Positions 39,875 through 48,848 of a DNA stretch of 64,000 nt are shown piece by piece. The notes below the pieces were generated by a model. It searched no databases and was not told the DNA's origin. It worked only from the letters and a program-made list of their open reading frames with translations. The stretch spans positions 248,001-312,000 of the forward strand of contig CAWJKM010000003.1 of assembly GCA_963843525.1 (NCBI GenBank), written 5' to 3'. This DNA comes from DATJPR01 sp963843525 (GTDB taxonomy: Bacteria > Bacteroidota > Ignavibacteria > UBA10030 > UBA6906). Positions within the stretch are counted from its first letter, which is position 1, and each line of letters starts with the position of its first letter. Made by a program: the position numbers and the translations under genes.

Positions 39875-41287
39875 ATGGAATCCAGAGACGATATTCTTGT
39901 ACTTGACCACCCCCTGCTCCGCGATATCGGATCGGTTGCGGACAGTATGGGAATAGAGGCGTATGTCGTCGGCGGATATGTCCGTGATCTCCTGATGGCG
40001 CGCCCCGTGGGGGATCTCGATATCGTGGTCGTGGGTGACGGCATTCTCTTTGCGCGCGCTGTGGCGGAACGCCTCGGCCAGGATACGCTCGTGACCTTCG
40101 AACGATTCGGGACCGCGATGATCCCTTTCCGGGCCGGCAAGGTGGAATTCGTCGGGGCACGGAAGGAAGAGTACCAGCCGGAAACCCGAAAGCCGGACGT
40201 CAGCGCGGGAAGTCTCCGCGACGATCTTCTCCGACGCGACTTCACGGTGAACGCGATGGCGGCGTCACTCAATGCCGGGCACTACGGTTCGCTGTCCGAC
40301 CCCCTGGGTGGCAGGGAGGATCTCCGCCTGCAGTTGCTCCGGACACCCCTCGATCCCGTGAAGACCTTCGAAGATGACCCGCTGCGGATCATGCGGGCGA
40401 TCAGGTTTGTCGCGCAGTTGCAGTTCCACCTCGACCCGGCGGCACTCGAGGCGATGAAAGCAATGAAGGATCGTCTCAGCGTCGTCTCGCAGGAACGGAT
40501 GACGGATGAGTTTCTGAAAATCCTCCGCTGCCCGAAGCCATCGACCGGTCTCGTGCTGATGTTCGAGACGGGCATCCTGGACATTGTCTTTCCTGAAATC
40601 GCGCAGATGGCAGGGGTCGATCAACGGAGAGACCACCATCACAAGGACGTGTTCCTGCACACCTGCACCGTGGTCGACAATATCGCCGGAACCACCGACG
40701 ATCTCTGGCTCCGGTTCGCCGCACTCGTCCATGATATTGCGAAGCCCCGGACAAAGGCGTACAAAGAAGGGACCGGCTGGACGTTTCATGGCCATGAGGA
40801 GGTCGGGGCTCGCATGATGCGGAAGGTCTTCAAGAAATTGCGGCTCCCACTGGATCACCTTGCCTATGTGGAAAAATTGGTCCGGTTCCATCTCCGACCG
40901 ATGGTTCTTGTCGACGATGCGGTGACAGATTCCGCCGTCCGGCGGCTGGTTTTTGAGACCGGGAATGATATTGACGACCTCATGAAGCTCTGCCGGGCAG
41001 ACATCACATCGAAGAACCCTGCCTTGGTGCAGCGGTATCTTCGGAATTACGACCTGGTGATGAAGAAGATTGTTGAAGTGGAGGAAAAGGACCGTTTGCG
41101 GAACTGGCAGCCCCCGGTACGGGGGGAAGAAATTATGCGGGTCTGCGGGTTGGAGCCCGGCAAGAAGGTGGGAGTGCTGAAGAAGGCGATTGAGGAAGCC
41201 ATTCTGGACGGCAGGATCCCCAATGAACACGATGCGGCCCTGTCCTACCTTCTTTCAATAAAGGACGTGCAGAATGATGGGTGCTGA
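39875..41287 (+). CDS. CCA-adding-type tRNA nucleotidyltransferase with HD domain
   Basis: A 470-residue class II nucleotidyltransferase. Catalytic motif GGYVRDLLMARPVGDLDIVV with Asp47 and Asp49, the RRDFTVNAMA segment, the DPLRIMRAIRFVAQL motif, and a C-terminal HD domain containing HKDVFLHT, ALVHDIAKP and HGHEEVG. With the tRNA in this window lacking an encoded terminal A, a CCA-adding enzyme is needed; whether this one adds CCA, A only, or poly(A) cannot be fixed by sequence. It starts immediately after the stop of the preceding gene, with no gap. Confidence 0.9.
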   Translation: MESRDDILVLDHPLLRDIGSVADSMGIEAYVVGGYVRDLLMARPVGDLDIVVVGDGILFARAVAERLGQDTLVTFERFGTAMIPFRAGKVEFVGARKEEYQPETRKPDVSAGSLRDDLLRRDFTVNAMAASLNAGHYGSLSDPLGGREDLRLQLLRTPLDPVKTFEDDPLRIMRAIRFVAQLQFHLDPAALEAMKAMKDRLSVVSQERMTDEFLKILRCPKPSTGLVLMFETGILDIVFPEIAQMAGVDQRRDHHHKDVFLHTCTVVDNIAGTTDDLWLRFAALVHDIAKPRTKAYKEGTGWTFHGHEEVGARMMRKVFKKLRLPLDHLAYVEKLVRFHLRPMVLVDDAVTDSAVRRLVFETGNDIDDLMKLCRADITSKNPALVQRYLRNYDLVMKKIVEVEEKDRLRNWQPPVRGEEIMRVCGLEPGKKVGVLKKAIEEAILDGRIPNEHDAALSYLLSIKDVQNDGC

Positions 41288-41463
41288 TGATTTCTCGCCA
41301 ATCTGATGAAACTTTCGAGGTTTTGAGTCGTCTAAGTATTAGAGATTTGACCTCGGAAAGGCGGTTTATAGAGCAATCCAGCCCTTCCGGATGTCCGCCT
41401 GCATGCCACCCTAGGAGGGGCCGGCAGTATTTCCGTCATTTCTATCTTTTCCTGGAGCCCACG

Positions 41464-42819
41464 ATGATGCGTTTGATCGGCGCCCTGGCGCTTGCGATAA
41501 CCCTAGCCATTCCTGCAGCCCTCTTCGGGCAGCAGAAGAGCCTGTCCCTGAGTGAAGCCAAGGCAATTGCACTCGAAAAAAACTTGAGCGTCGTCCAGGC
41601 AGCCAACAATATCAATTCCGCCCAGGGCACTGTTCTGGCGGCGTATGGCAGCTATCTCCCGACGCTTTCAGCGAGTGCCAGCGCATTTCGCTACCAGTCA
41701 GAACGACCGGCGAGTCAACCAATTTATTTTAACGGTATTCCTATCACTTCCGGGTCGAGCGGCCTTACTGTCCAAAATCAGTTTAATACCGGCCTCAACC
41801 TCAATTATACCCTCTTCGACGGGTTCAATCGAGAAGGAGCGTACAGCCGTGCGAAGATGAATGCCGTTTCGGTTGAACACACGGCCCAGCGGACACGACA
41901 GAGCATCATCTACCAGGTGGAAAGCAGCTACCTGAACGTTCTCAGGACCGAGCAGCTGGTGAAGGTGGACGAAGAGAACCTGAAACGCGACAACCGTCAA
42001 CTCGAACGCATCGTCGAATCGAACAAGGTCGGTGCGTCCGCCATTGCCGATGTCTACCGGCAACAATCGGCTGTCGCTTCGGATGAACTGACTGTCATCA
42101 CAGCGCAGAACGACTACGACAAGGCGAAAGCAGACCTGCTTGCGCTGGTCGGCTTGAATGCCGCCGATGACTACGCCATCGCAGATTCGACGGTCTCCAC
42201 AACCGTGACCACAGCGGACATGGATTCCACGATATCCCTTTACGCGAATATCGGGCAACTCAATGAACGGGCGATGAATGCCCGGCCGGACTACCTGAGC
42301 GCGAACGAGCAATTGAATGCCGCCGAATCCGGGGTGACTTCCGCACGGAGCGGCTACTTCCCCTCCATCAGTGCGTCCGCCGGCTATGGCCTGAACGGGA
42401 CGGAACTTTCCAGGATCTCCGATAACAAGAGCCTGAACTGGGGGATAAGCCTCCGGTGGAACATCTTTGATGCGTTTCAGACGAACCAATCCCTCCAGAG
42501 TGCCATATCTCAGGAGCGGAATGCCCAGGTCAACGTCGCGCAGACGCAGTTGAACATCACGGTCGATGTGAAAAAGGCTCTGCTCGATCTCGATGCTGCA
42601 CGGAAACAATACGAGGTCAGTCAGAAGGGATTGATTTCTGCAACAGAGGACCGGAAGATCGCCGAGGAGAAATATAACCTGGGGGCGGGCACGTTGCTGG
42701 ACCTTCTGGTTGCAAGTGCCAACCTGGTGAATGCCCAGGCAAACGTTGTGAACGCTTCATACAATTTCATTATCGCAAAGAAGAATGTCGAGTATGTGAT
42801 CGGGGAACGCCAGTACTAA
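41464..42819 (+). CDS. TolC-family outer-membrane efflux protein
   Basis: Outer-membrane channel of 451 residues: signal peptide MMRLIGALALAITLAIPAALFG, then two OEP repeats (about 30-235 and 260-450) with long alpha-helical coiled coils and short strands, such as GSYLPTLSASASAFRY and GYFPSISASAGYGLNG at corresponding places in the repeats. It is the first gene of an export operon with a MacA-type adaptor, an ATPase and three permeases. ATG 41464 is chosen over an earlier start at 41281 because it gives a proper signal peptide and follows GGAG. Confidence 0.92.
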   Translation: MMRLIGALALAITLAIPAALFGQQKSLSLSEAKAIALEKNLSVVQAANNINSAQGTVLAAYGSYLPTLSASASAFRYQSERPASQPIYFNGIPITSGSSGLTVQNQFNTGLNLNYTLFDGFNREGAYSRAKMNAVSVEHTAQRTRQSIIYQVESSYLNVLRTEQLVKVDEENLKRDNRQLERIVESNKVGASAIADVYRQQSAVASDELTVITAQNDYDKAKADLLALVGLNAADDYAIADSTVSTTVTTADMDSTISLYANIGQLNERAMNARPDYLSANEQLNAAESGVTSARSGYFPSISASAGYGLNGTELSRISDNKSLNWGISLRWNIFDAFQTNQSLQSAISQERNAQVNVAQTQLNITVDVKKALLDLDAARKQYEVSQKGLISATEDRKIAEEKYNLGAGTLLDLLVASANLVNAQANVVNASYNFIIAKKNVEYVIGERQY

Positions 42820-42856
42820 TCGCTGCGTCCCACTTAATTCGCAAGGAGCATACGTT

Positions 42857-44137
42857 ATGGCGAGCAACGGCAAGAAGTCCAAGAAAAAGAAGATCCTGAT
42901 CTTCTCCATCCTCGGCGTGGTGGTCATCGCGCTCGTGATCATCGTGTTCATGGGAAGCAAGAAAGAACCGATCGTTGCGATCCAGGTGGAGAAGGTGACA
43001 TCCCGTACCATCACCCAGGTTGTCACTGCCACGGGAAAGATCCAGCCGGAAGTCCAGGTGCAGATCTCCCCGGAGGTGAGCGGAGAGATTGTTGCTCTTC
43101 CGGTCAAGGAAGGTGATCGCGTCAGGAAGGGGGACGTTCTCCTGAAGATCAAGCCGGACGTGTATGTTGCACAGCGGGCCCAGTACGCCGCCGCGCTGCT
43201 CCAGGCGAAGGCGAACCTTGGGAAGGCGGAGCCGGACTTCCAGCGGTTCCAGACCCTCTACAAGAAGGGCCTCGTCTCGGAATCTGATTTTGACCAGTCG
43301 CGCGCTTCCTTCGAATCCGCGCAGGCAAGCTACGCGCAGGCGAAAGCATCATTGGACCAGGCGGAAGAGAGTCTCAGAAAGACCACCGTCACATCGCCGA
43401 TGGATGGAACGGTCAGCCAGCTGAATTCCGAGCTCGGAGAACGGGTCCTGGGGACCCAGCAGTTCCAGGGCACCGACGTGATGACGATCGCTGATCTGAA
43501 GAGGATGGAAGCCAGGGTGGACGTGAGTGAGAATGATGTCATTCTGGTGCATGTCGGTGACACTGCGCGAATTGCCGTGGATGCCATTCCGGACCGGAAG
43601 ATCAATGCGCTGGTGTATGAGATCGCCAACACCGGAACGACGACCGGCGCCGGATCTCAGGAAGAGGTCACCAACTTCCAGGTCAAGATGCGGATCGTGG
43701 ACAAGGACGTACCGTTGCGCCCGGGGATGTCGATGACGGCGGATGTCGAGACGGAGACGAAACAGAATGTCCTCACGGTGCCGATTCAGAGCGTGACGAC
43801 ACGCGTGCCGAAGGTGGAAATGAAAGAAGGCCAGGGCGACCAACAGTCCGGTCAGGTCGTTGCCGCAAACGCACCCACCAGCGTCCGCTCGAAGGCGGAG
43901 AACAAACCCAAGGAAATCGTTTTTGTGGTCGAAAAGGGCGTGGTGAAGGCTGTTCCGGTGAAGCGCGGGATCAGCAACGATACGTATGTGGAATTGGTGC
44001 AGGGTCCGTCGGAAGGGACGGAAGTGGTGTCGGGGAGCTACAAAGCCATCAACAGGGAGCTCGAGGACGGCACAAAGGTCCGTGTTGAAGAGTCGAAGAA
44101 ACCCGGCCAGGTGGCCAATAAACCTTCGGGTAGTTAA
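42857..44137 (+). CDS. MacA-like periplasmic adaptor (HlyD/MFP family)
   Basis: Membrane-fusion protein of 426 residues bridging the inner-membrane transporter and TolC. One N-terminal helix (about 12-31: ILIFSILGVVVIALVIIVFM), then a biotinyl-lipoyl half (VSGEIVALPVKEGDRVRKGD), an alpha-hairpin (about 95-165: YAAALLQAKANLGKAE...), the second lipoyl half (TTVTSPMDGTVSQLN) and a beta-barrel region ending in a Gln/Lys-rich low-complexity stretch before EIVFVVEKGVVKAVPVKRG. It follows TolC by 37 bases and precedes the ATPase by 15. Confidence 0.92.
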   Translation: MASNGKKSKKKKILIFSILGVVVIALVIIVFMGSKKEPIVAIQVEKVTSRTITQVVTATGKIQPEVQVQISPEVSGEIVALPVKEGDRVRKGDVLLKIKPDVYVAQRAQYAAALLQAKANLGKAEPDFQRFQTLYKKGLVSESDFDQSRASFESAQASYAQAKASLDQAEESLRKTTVTSPMDGTVSQLNSELGERVLGTQQFQGTDVMTIADLKRMEARVDVSENDVILVHVGDTARIAVDAIPDRKINALVYEIANTGTTTGAGSQEEVTNFQVKMRIVDKDVPLRPGMSMTADVETETKQNVLTVPIQSVTTRVPKVEMKEGQGDQQSGQVVAANAPTSVRSKAENKPKEIVFVVEKGVVKAVPVKRGISNDTYVELVQGPSEGTEVVSGSYKAINRELEDGTKVRVEESKKPGQVANKPSGS

Positions 44138-44152
44138 GAGAGGGAACGTGTC

Positions 44153-44878
44153 ATGAATGTCATCGAATTCAAGAGTATTGTCAAGAACTACGATATGGGC
44201 GGGGCGCAGGAAGTCCAGGCGCTCCGCGGAGTCTCGCTCTCCATCGCGAAGAACGAATACGTCGCGATCATGGGACCTTCGGGTTCAGGGAAATCCACCC
44301 TGATGAACATCATCGGGTGTCTGGATACACCCACCTCCGGTCAGTACCTGTTCAACGGCGTCAACGTCAGTGAAATGGATGACAACGAACTGGCGAAAAT
44401 CCGGAACAAGGAGATTGGTTTTGTCTTCCAGACATTCAACCTTCTCCCGAGGTCCGACGCGTTGCACAACGTTGAACTGCCTTTGATCTATGCCGGGGTG
44501 TCTTCCGCTGAACGTCGGCGGCGCGCGCATGAAACGCTGGAGCACGTTCAGCTGGGCGACCGGGTGCATCACAAGCCGAACGAACTCTCGGGCGGGCAGC
44601 GCCAGCGGGTCGCGGTCGCGCGGGCTCTGGTGACCAACCCTTCAATCATCCTCGCGGACGAACCGACGGGGAATCTCGATTCACGCACCGGCGACGAAAT
44701 CATGATGCTCTTCGAAGAACTGCACCGGCAGGGCAACACGATCATCCTGGTGACCCATGAAGCGGACATCGCGGAACATGCCATCCGGGTGATACGTTTA
44801 CGTGACGGCCACATTGAATCCGATGAGCTGATTTCAAAACGTCGCCTGTACGGCGAAAAGCCTGCAATGGCATCATAA
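44153..44878 (+). CDS. MacB/LolD-type ABC transporter ATP-binding protein
   Basis: A 241-residue ATPase: Walker A GPSGSGKST (44-52), Q-loop in GFVFQTFNLL, signature LSGGQRQRVAVARAL, Walker B IILADEPTGNLD and the switch His in LVTHEADIA. Sequence pattern and context place it with the MacB/LolD/FtsE group. Unlike E. coli MacB, it is not fused to the permease; the membrane part is provided by up to three separate proteins downstream. It likely energises TolC-dependent export. Confidence 0.94.
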   Translation: MNVIEFKSIVKNYDMGGAQEVQALRGVSLSIAKNEYVAIMGPSGSGKSTLMNIIGCLDTPTSGQYLFNGVNVSEMDDNELAKIRNKEIGFVFQTFNLLPRSDALHNVELPLIYAGVSSAERRRRAHETLEHVQLGDRVHHKPNELSGGQRQRVAVARALVTNPSIILADEPTGNLDSRTGDEIMMLFEELHRQGNTIILVTHEADIAEHAIRVIRLRDGHIESDELISKRRLYGEKPAMAS

Positions 44879-44890
44879 AACGGTGATCCG

Positions 44891-46114
44891 ATGTATTTCT
44901 TTCAGGAGCTCAAGGAGGGTCTTTCGATCTCGTTTGTCGCAATCCGCGCAAACAAGATGCGATCGATCCTTACCACCCTTGGCATTGTCATCGGGATTGT
45001 ATCCGTGACCGTCATGGCGACTGCCATCGAAGGGATCAACCGGGCATTTGACCGGAGCGCGGCCGCCTTCGGCACAGATGTGCTCTATGTCCAGAAGTTC
45101 CCCTGGGTTTCGAATGAGGACTGGTCGACAATCCGTAACCGGCGCAACATACAGGTCCAGTATGCGCCGAAGATCGAACGCCAGGCCACGCTGATTGACG
45201 CCGTTGCGCCCGTTATCGGGACGACGCGGCGTGTGTCGTACAGGGACAATTCGGTGGAATCCGCCTTCATCAGCGGGACCACCAATCAATACCTGACCGC
45301 CTCCGGGGGCGAAATCGCTGATGGCCGGTTCTTCACGGCACAAGAATCGGCGGGCGGACGGCCGGTATGTACGGTGGGGGCGAGTATCGTCGAAACTCTG
45401 TTCCCGACCGAGGACCCCATCGGGAAAACCATTAGAGTTGCCGGGTACCCCTATACCATTGTGGGGGTCTTTGAAAAACAGGGCGGCATGTTCGGCTCGT
45501 TCACCTCAGATTCGCGCGTGTTTATCCCTCTGGCCTCGTTCGAGAACCATTTCGGATCGAGGCGCAACGTGACCATTCAGGTCCACGTTGCTGACATGAA
45601 GCAGATGGAAGACGCGAAGATTGAGCTGCAGGGGATCATGCGTCAGGTCCGGGATCTCCCCCCGGGAAAACCGGATGACTTCAATATCAACGCTCAGGAA
45701 ATCCTCGTCGAAACATTCGGGCCGATCAGTGCCGTCATCGCAACGATCGGATTGTTTATCACGGGCCTTTCATTGTTTGTCGGCGGTATCGGGATCATGA
45801 ATATCATGTTTGTATCGGTCACGGAAAGGACAAAAGAGATCGGAATCCGGAAAGCGATCGGGGCGAAGCGAAGAACCATATTGATGCAGTTCCTCGCGGA
45901 GTCTGCGTCGATTTGCCTCATCGGCGGTCTGATCGGTCTCGCCATCGCCTTCCCGCTAAGCCTCATCGTCGACCAATTTCTCCCCACCGCCATGCCCATG
46001 TCGGTGGTGTTTGTGTCAATTCTCATCTCCCTCGCTGTCGGCGTTGTGTCCGGTTTCCTGCCAGCCTACCGTGCGGCGAAGATGGATCCTGTGGAAGCAC
46101 TGCGCTATGAGTAG
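44891..46114 (+). CDS. MacB-type ABC permease (first of three)
   Basis: A 407-residue MacB/FtsX-type permease with one helix near the N-terminus (about 20-42: MRSILTTLGIVIGIVSVTVM), a large periplasmic domain (45-270; MacB_PCD), and three C-terminal helices (about 280-395) including GGIGIMNIMFVSVTERTKEIGIRKAIGAKRR. It shares the layout of the next two permeases but is clearly distinct in sequence, so it may pair with either to make a heterodimer. Its stop overlaps the next start by eight bases. Confidence 0.92.
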   Translation: MYFFQELKEGLSISFVAIRANKMRSILTTLGIVIGIVSVTVMATAIEGINRAFDRSAAAFGTDVLYVQKFPWVSNEDWSTIRNRRNIQVQYAPKIERQATLIDAVAPVIGTTRRVSYRDNSVESAFISGTTNQYLTASGGEIADGRFFTAQESAGGRPVCTVGASIVETLFPTEDPIGKTIRVAGYPYTIVGVFEKQGGMFGSFTSDSRVFIPLASFENHFGSRRNVTIQVHVADMKQMEDAKIELQGIMRQVRDLPPGKPDDFNINAQEILVETFGPISAVIATIGLFITGLSLFVGGIGIMNIMFVSVTERTKEIGIRKAIGAKRRTILMQFLAESASICLIGGLIGLAIAFPLSLIVDQFLPTAMPMSVVFVSILISLAVGVVSGFLPAYRAAKMDPVEALRYE

Positions 46115-47366
46115 ACTTGCCCATCACTGGTCTCAATTTCGAGAGAGCCTCATGATGGCCCTCTCTGCCGTGAAGTCGTCGAAACTGCGCTCCATTCTCA
46201 CCCTTCTGGGAATTGCCGTTGGCGTGTTTTCCATTATCGCCGTGATGACCGCGGTGACCGTTCTCCGGAATTCGATCGAGGAGGGAATATCGCAACTCGG
46301 AGCGAACACCTTCCAGATGCAGAAATATCCTGTCGTGATGGGGAATGACCACGCGATGCGTCATAAGTATCGCAACAGGAAGAATATTTCGTATGAACAG
46401 GCTCTGGCCGTGAAGGAGAAAACCACTCTGGCTGAAATGGTCGGCATCGAAGGGTGGCGGGGCGGACGGATGGTTGTCTGGAACGGACAGAAGACCAATC
46501 CGAACATCGGCGTGGTGGGGGAGAATGTCGAGGGAATCCCCACGAACGATTGGACGATTGCCAGTGGACGCGCATTGGGACCGCAGGACCTGGAGCTGGC
46601 ATCGAAGGTCGCCATTCTCGGCAGTACGCTGACAGAGAAGCTGTTCCCCCCGAACATCAATCCCATCGGAGAGAAGATCCGCGTCGATGGGAGTATCTAT
46701 CAGGTGATCGGGATTCTGCAAAAGAAGGGCGGGTCGCTGGGCGGCAACCAGGACAATTTCCTGATTATTCCCCTGACGGCGTTTTTCAACGCATACGGGA
46801 AAGAAAATGTCGACCTGCACATCATGGTGAAAGCCAGGAATCGTGAATCACTTGACGATTGCATCGAGCAGGCACGAATGGTTCTCCGGACCGCCCGCAA
46901 AGTTGAGCCGGGCGCGGATGACGATTTTGGCTACTTCTCCAACGACTCGTTGGTCACCCAGTTTAACGAGTTTACCCTCTACCTCAGGCTGGGGGTGCTC
47001 CTCGTCAGCTCGATCGCCCTGCTCGCGGCCGGGGTCGGGATCATGAACATCATGCTTGTGTCGGTGACGGAGCGGACGCGCGAAATCGGGATCCGGAAAT
47101 CCGTCGGCGCGCTCAAACGGGATATCCTCACGCAATTCATCATTGAGGCGGTAGTGCTGTGTGAAATCGGCGGCCTGGTCGGAATCGTCCTGGGGATCCT
47201 GGGAGGCAATGTGGTGGGCCTTCTGGTGAGCGCCCCTGCGGTGATCCCGTGGGATTGGGCCGGAATCGGCATCGCGGTGTGTTCGATCGTCGGCCTGGTG
47301 TTCGGCGTGTATCCTGCCTGGAAGGCATCGGCCCTCGATCCGATCGAGTCGCTCCGGTACGAATGA
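46107..47366 (+). CDS. MacB-type ABC permease (second; duplicated copy A)
   Basis: A 419-residue permease of the same family (N-terminal helix about 27-50, periplasmic domain, final helices with GIMNIMLVSVTERTREIGIRKSVGALKRD). The start ATG at 46107 overlaps the preceding stop, so translation is coupled. Its first 220 bases and last 440 bases match the next gene exactly, while the middle has diverged (for example NDHAMRHKYRN against EDHHTMWRKYRN). It probably pairs with the ATPase at 44153. Confidence 0.92.
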   Translation: MSRLAHHWSQFRESLMMALSAVKSSKLRSILTLLGIAVGVFSIIAVMTAVTVLRNSIEEGISQLGANTFQMQKYPVVMGNDHAMRHKYRNRKNISYEQALAVKEKTTLAEMVGIEGWRGGRMVVWNGQKTNPNIGVVGENVEGIPTNDWTIASGRALGPQDLELASKVAILGSTLTEKLFPPNINPIGEKIRVDGSIYQVIGILQKKGGSLGGNQDNFLIIPLTAFFNAYGKENVDLHIMVKARNRESLDDCIEQARMVLRTARKVEPGADDDFGYFSNDSLVTQFNEFTLYLRLGVLLVSSIALLAAGVGIMNIMLVSVTERTREIGIRKSVGALKRDILTQFIIEAVVLCEIGGLVGIVLGILGGNVVGLLVSAPAVIPWDWAGIGIAVCSIVGLVFGVYPAWKASALDPIESLRYE

Positions 47367-47415
47367 ACGGCTCTTCGCGATGTGACCATCATGGTTTCAG
47401 TGGAGGCGTGCCCTC

Positions 47416-48678
47416 ATGAGTAGACTTGCCCATCACTGGTCTCAATTTCGAGAGAGCCTCATGATGGCCCTCTCTGCCGTGAAGTCGTCGAAACTGCGCT
47501 CCATTCTCACCCTTCTGGGAATTGCCGTTGGCGTGTTTTCCATTATCGCCGTGATGACCGCGGTGACCGTTCTCCGGAATTCGATCGAGGAGGGAATATC
47601 GCAACTCGGAGCGAACACCTTCCAGATGCAGAAATTTCCCGTCGTCATGGGCGAGGATCATCATACGATGTGGAGGAAATACCGGAACAGGAAGAACATC
47701 TCCTATGAACAGGCCCTGAAGGTAAAGGAGAAGACCACTCTTGCAGAGATAGTCGGTATCGAGGGGTGGAGATTCGGAAGAGTCGTTGTGTGGAATGGCC
47801 AGAAAACGAATCCCAATGTGCAGGTGGCCGGCGAGGATGTCGAAGGGATTCCGACGAACGATTGGACGGTGGTCAATGGACGCACCTTGGGACCGCAGGA
47901 TCTGGAGCTGGCATCGAAGGTCGCCATCCTCGGCAATACGCTGACAGAGAAGTTGTTCCCCCCGAACATCAATCCCATCGGAGAGAAGATCCGCGTTGAT
48001 GGGAATATCTATCAGGTGATCGGGGTCCTGCAGAAAAAAGGGGGATCGCTCGGCGGGAATCAGGATAACTTCATGATCATACCGCTCACCACCTTTTTCA
48101 ATGCATATGGAAAAGAGTCCACAGATCTGCACATCATGGTGAAGGCCAGGAATCGTGAATCACTCGACGATTGCATCGAGCAGGCACGAATGGCTCTCCG
48201 GACCGCCCGCAAGGTTGAGCCGGGCGCGGATGATGATTTTGGCTACTTCTCCAACGACTCGTTGGTCACCCAGTTTAACGAGTTTACCCTCTACCTCAGG
48301 CTGGGGGTGCTCCTCGTCAGCTCGATCGCCCTGCTCGCGGCCGGGGTCGGGATCATGAACATCATGCTTGTGTCGGTGACGGAGCGGACGCGCGAAATCG
48401 GGATCCGGAAATCCGTCGGCGCGCTCAAACGGGATATCCTCACGCAATTCATCATTGAGGCGGTAGTGCTGTGTGAAATCGGCGGCCTGGTCGGAATCGT
48501 CCTGGGGATCCTGGGAGGCAATGTGGTGGGCCTTCTGGTGAGCGCCCCTGCGGTGATCCCGTGGGATTGGGCCGGAATCGGCATCGCGGTGTGTTCGATC
48601 GTCGGCCTGGTGTTCGGCGTGTATCCTGCCTGGAAGGCATCGGCCCTCGATCCGATCGAGTCGCTCCGGTACGAGTGA
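47416..48678 (+). CDS. MacB-type ABC permease (third; duplicated copy B)
   Basis: A 420-residue near-copy of the preceding permease, one residue longer. Ends are identical in DNA to copy A, but the periplasmic middle differs: for example GWRFGRVVVWNGQKTNPNVQ against GWRGGRMVVWNGQKTNPNIG. Since the differences lie in the periplasmic domain that contacts substrate or the adaptor, the two may handle different substrates. It starts 49 bases after copy A with its own ribosome region, and is followed by a short tandem repeat. Confidence 0.92.
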   Translation: MSRLAHHWSQFRESLMMALSAVKSSKLRSILTLLGIAVGVFSIIAVMTAVTVLRNSIEEGISQLGANTFQMQKFPVVMGEDHHTMWRKYRNRKNISYEQALKVKEKTTLAEIVGIEGWRFGRVVVWNGQKTNPNVQVAGEDVEGIPTNDWTVVNGRTLGPQDLELASKVAILGNTLTEKLFPPNINPIGEKIRVDGNIYQVIGVLQKKGGSLGGNQDNFMIIPLTTFFNAYGKESTDLHIMVKARNRESLDDCIEQARMALRTARKVEPGADDDFGYFSNDSLVTQFNEFTLYLRLGVLLVSSIALLAAGVGIMNIMLVSVTERTREIGIRKSVGALKRDILTQFIIEAVVLCEIGGLVGIVLGILGGNVVGLLVSAPAVIPWDWAGIGIAVCSIVGLVFGVYPAWKASALDPIESLRYE

Positions 48679-48690
48679 GAGATTGGAGCA

Positions 48691-48718
48691 AGAAGTAGGA
48701 TGTAAGAAGTAGGATGTA
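48691..48718. repeat. 14-bp tandem repeat after the permease operon
   Basis: AGAAGTAGGATGTA twice (48691-48704, 48705-48718), followed by degenerate GGAAG/GAAG copies to 48738. It starts 12 bases after the last permease stop codon. Confidence 0.85.
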
Positions 48719-48848
48719 GGAAGGAGGAAGCAGGAAGAATCCATGGACAGCGCACAGGTGGAATCACCGATTGCTTAGTTACCTACAATTCCGTTACTTG
48801 TTCTGGTATCGGTTCGTCGGTGATACATTTTGGTGAGCATCCTTCTCC

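Larger units (their letters stand above)
46107..48678. repeat. Mosaic direct duplication of a permease gene
   Basis: Two permease genes in tandem share exact DNA blocks: 46107-46326 equals 47416-47635 (220 bp), and 46923-47362 equals 48235-48674 (440 bp). The central 600 bp between those blocks is diverged with one extra codon in the second copy. A duplication followed by recombination or gene conversion at the ends explains this. Confidence 0.9.

Noticed and set aside
41281..41463. Upstream start for the first TolC gene
   Set aside because: It would remove the signal peptide from the N-terminus, and it overlaps the end of the CCA-type gene.
46011..46106. Upstream start for the second permease
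   Set aside because: It lies inside the first permease gene in another frame; the ATG at 46107 matches the duplicate gene's start exactly.
46107..48678. Insertion sequence or composite transposon around the duplicated permeases
   Set aside because: No transposase, no terminal inverted repeats, and the identical blocks are internal gene ends, not mobile element ends.
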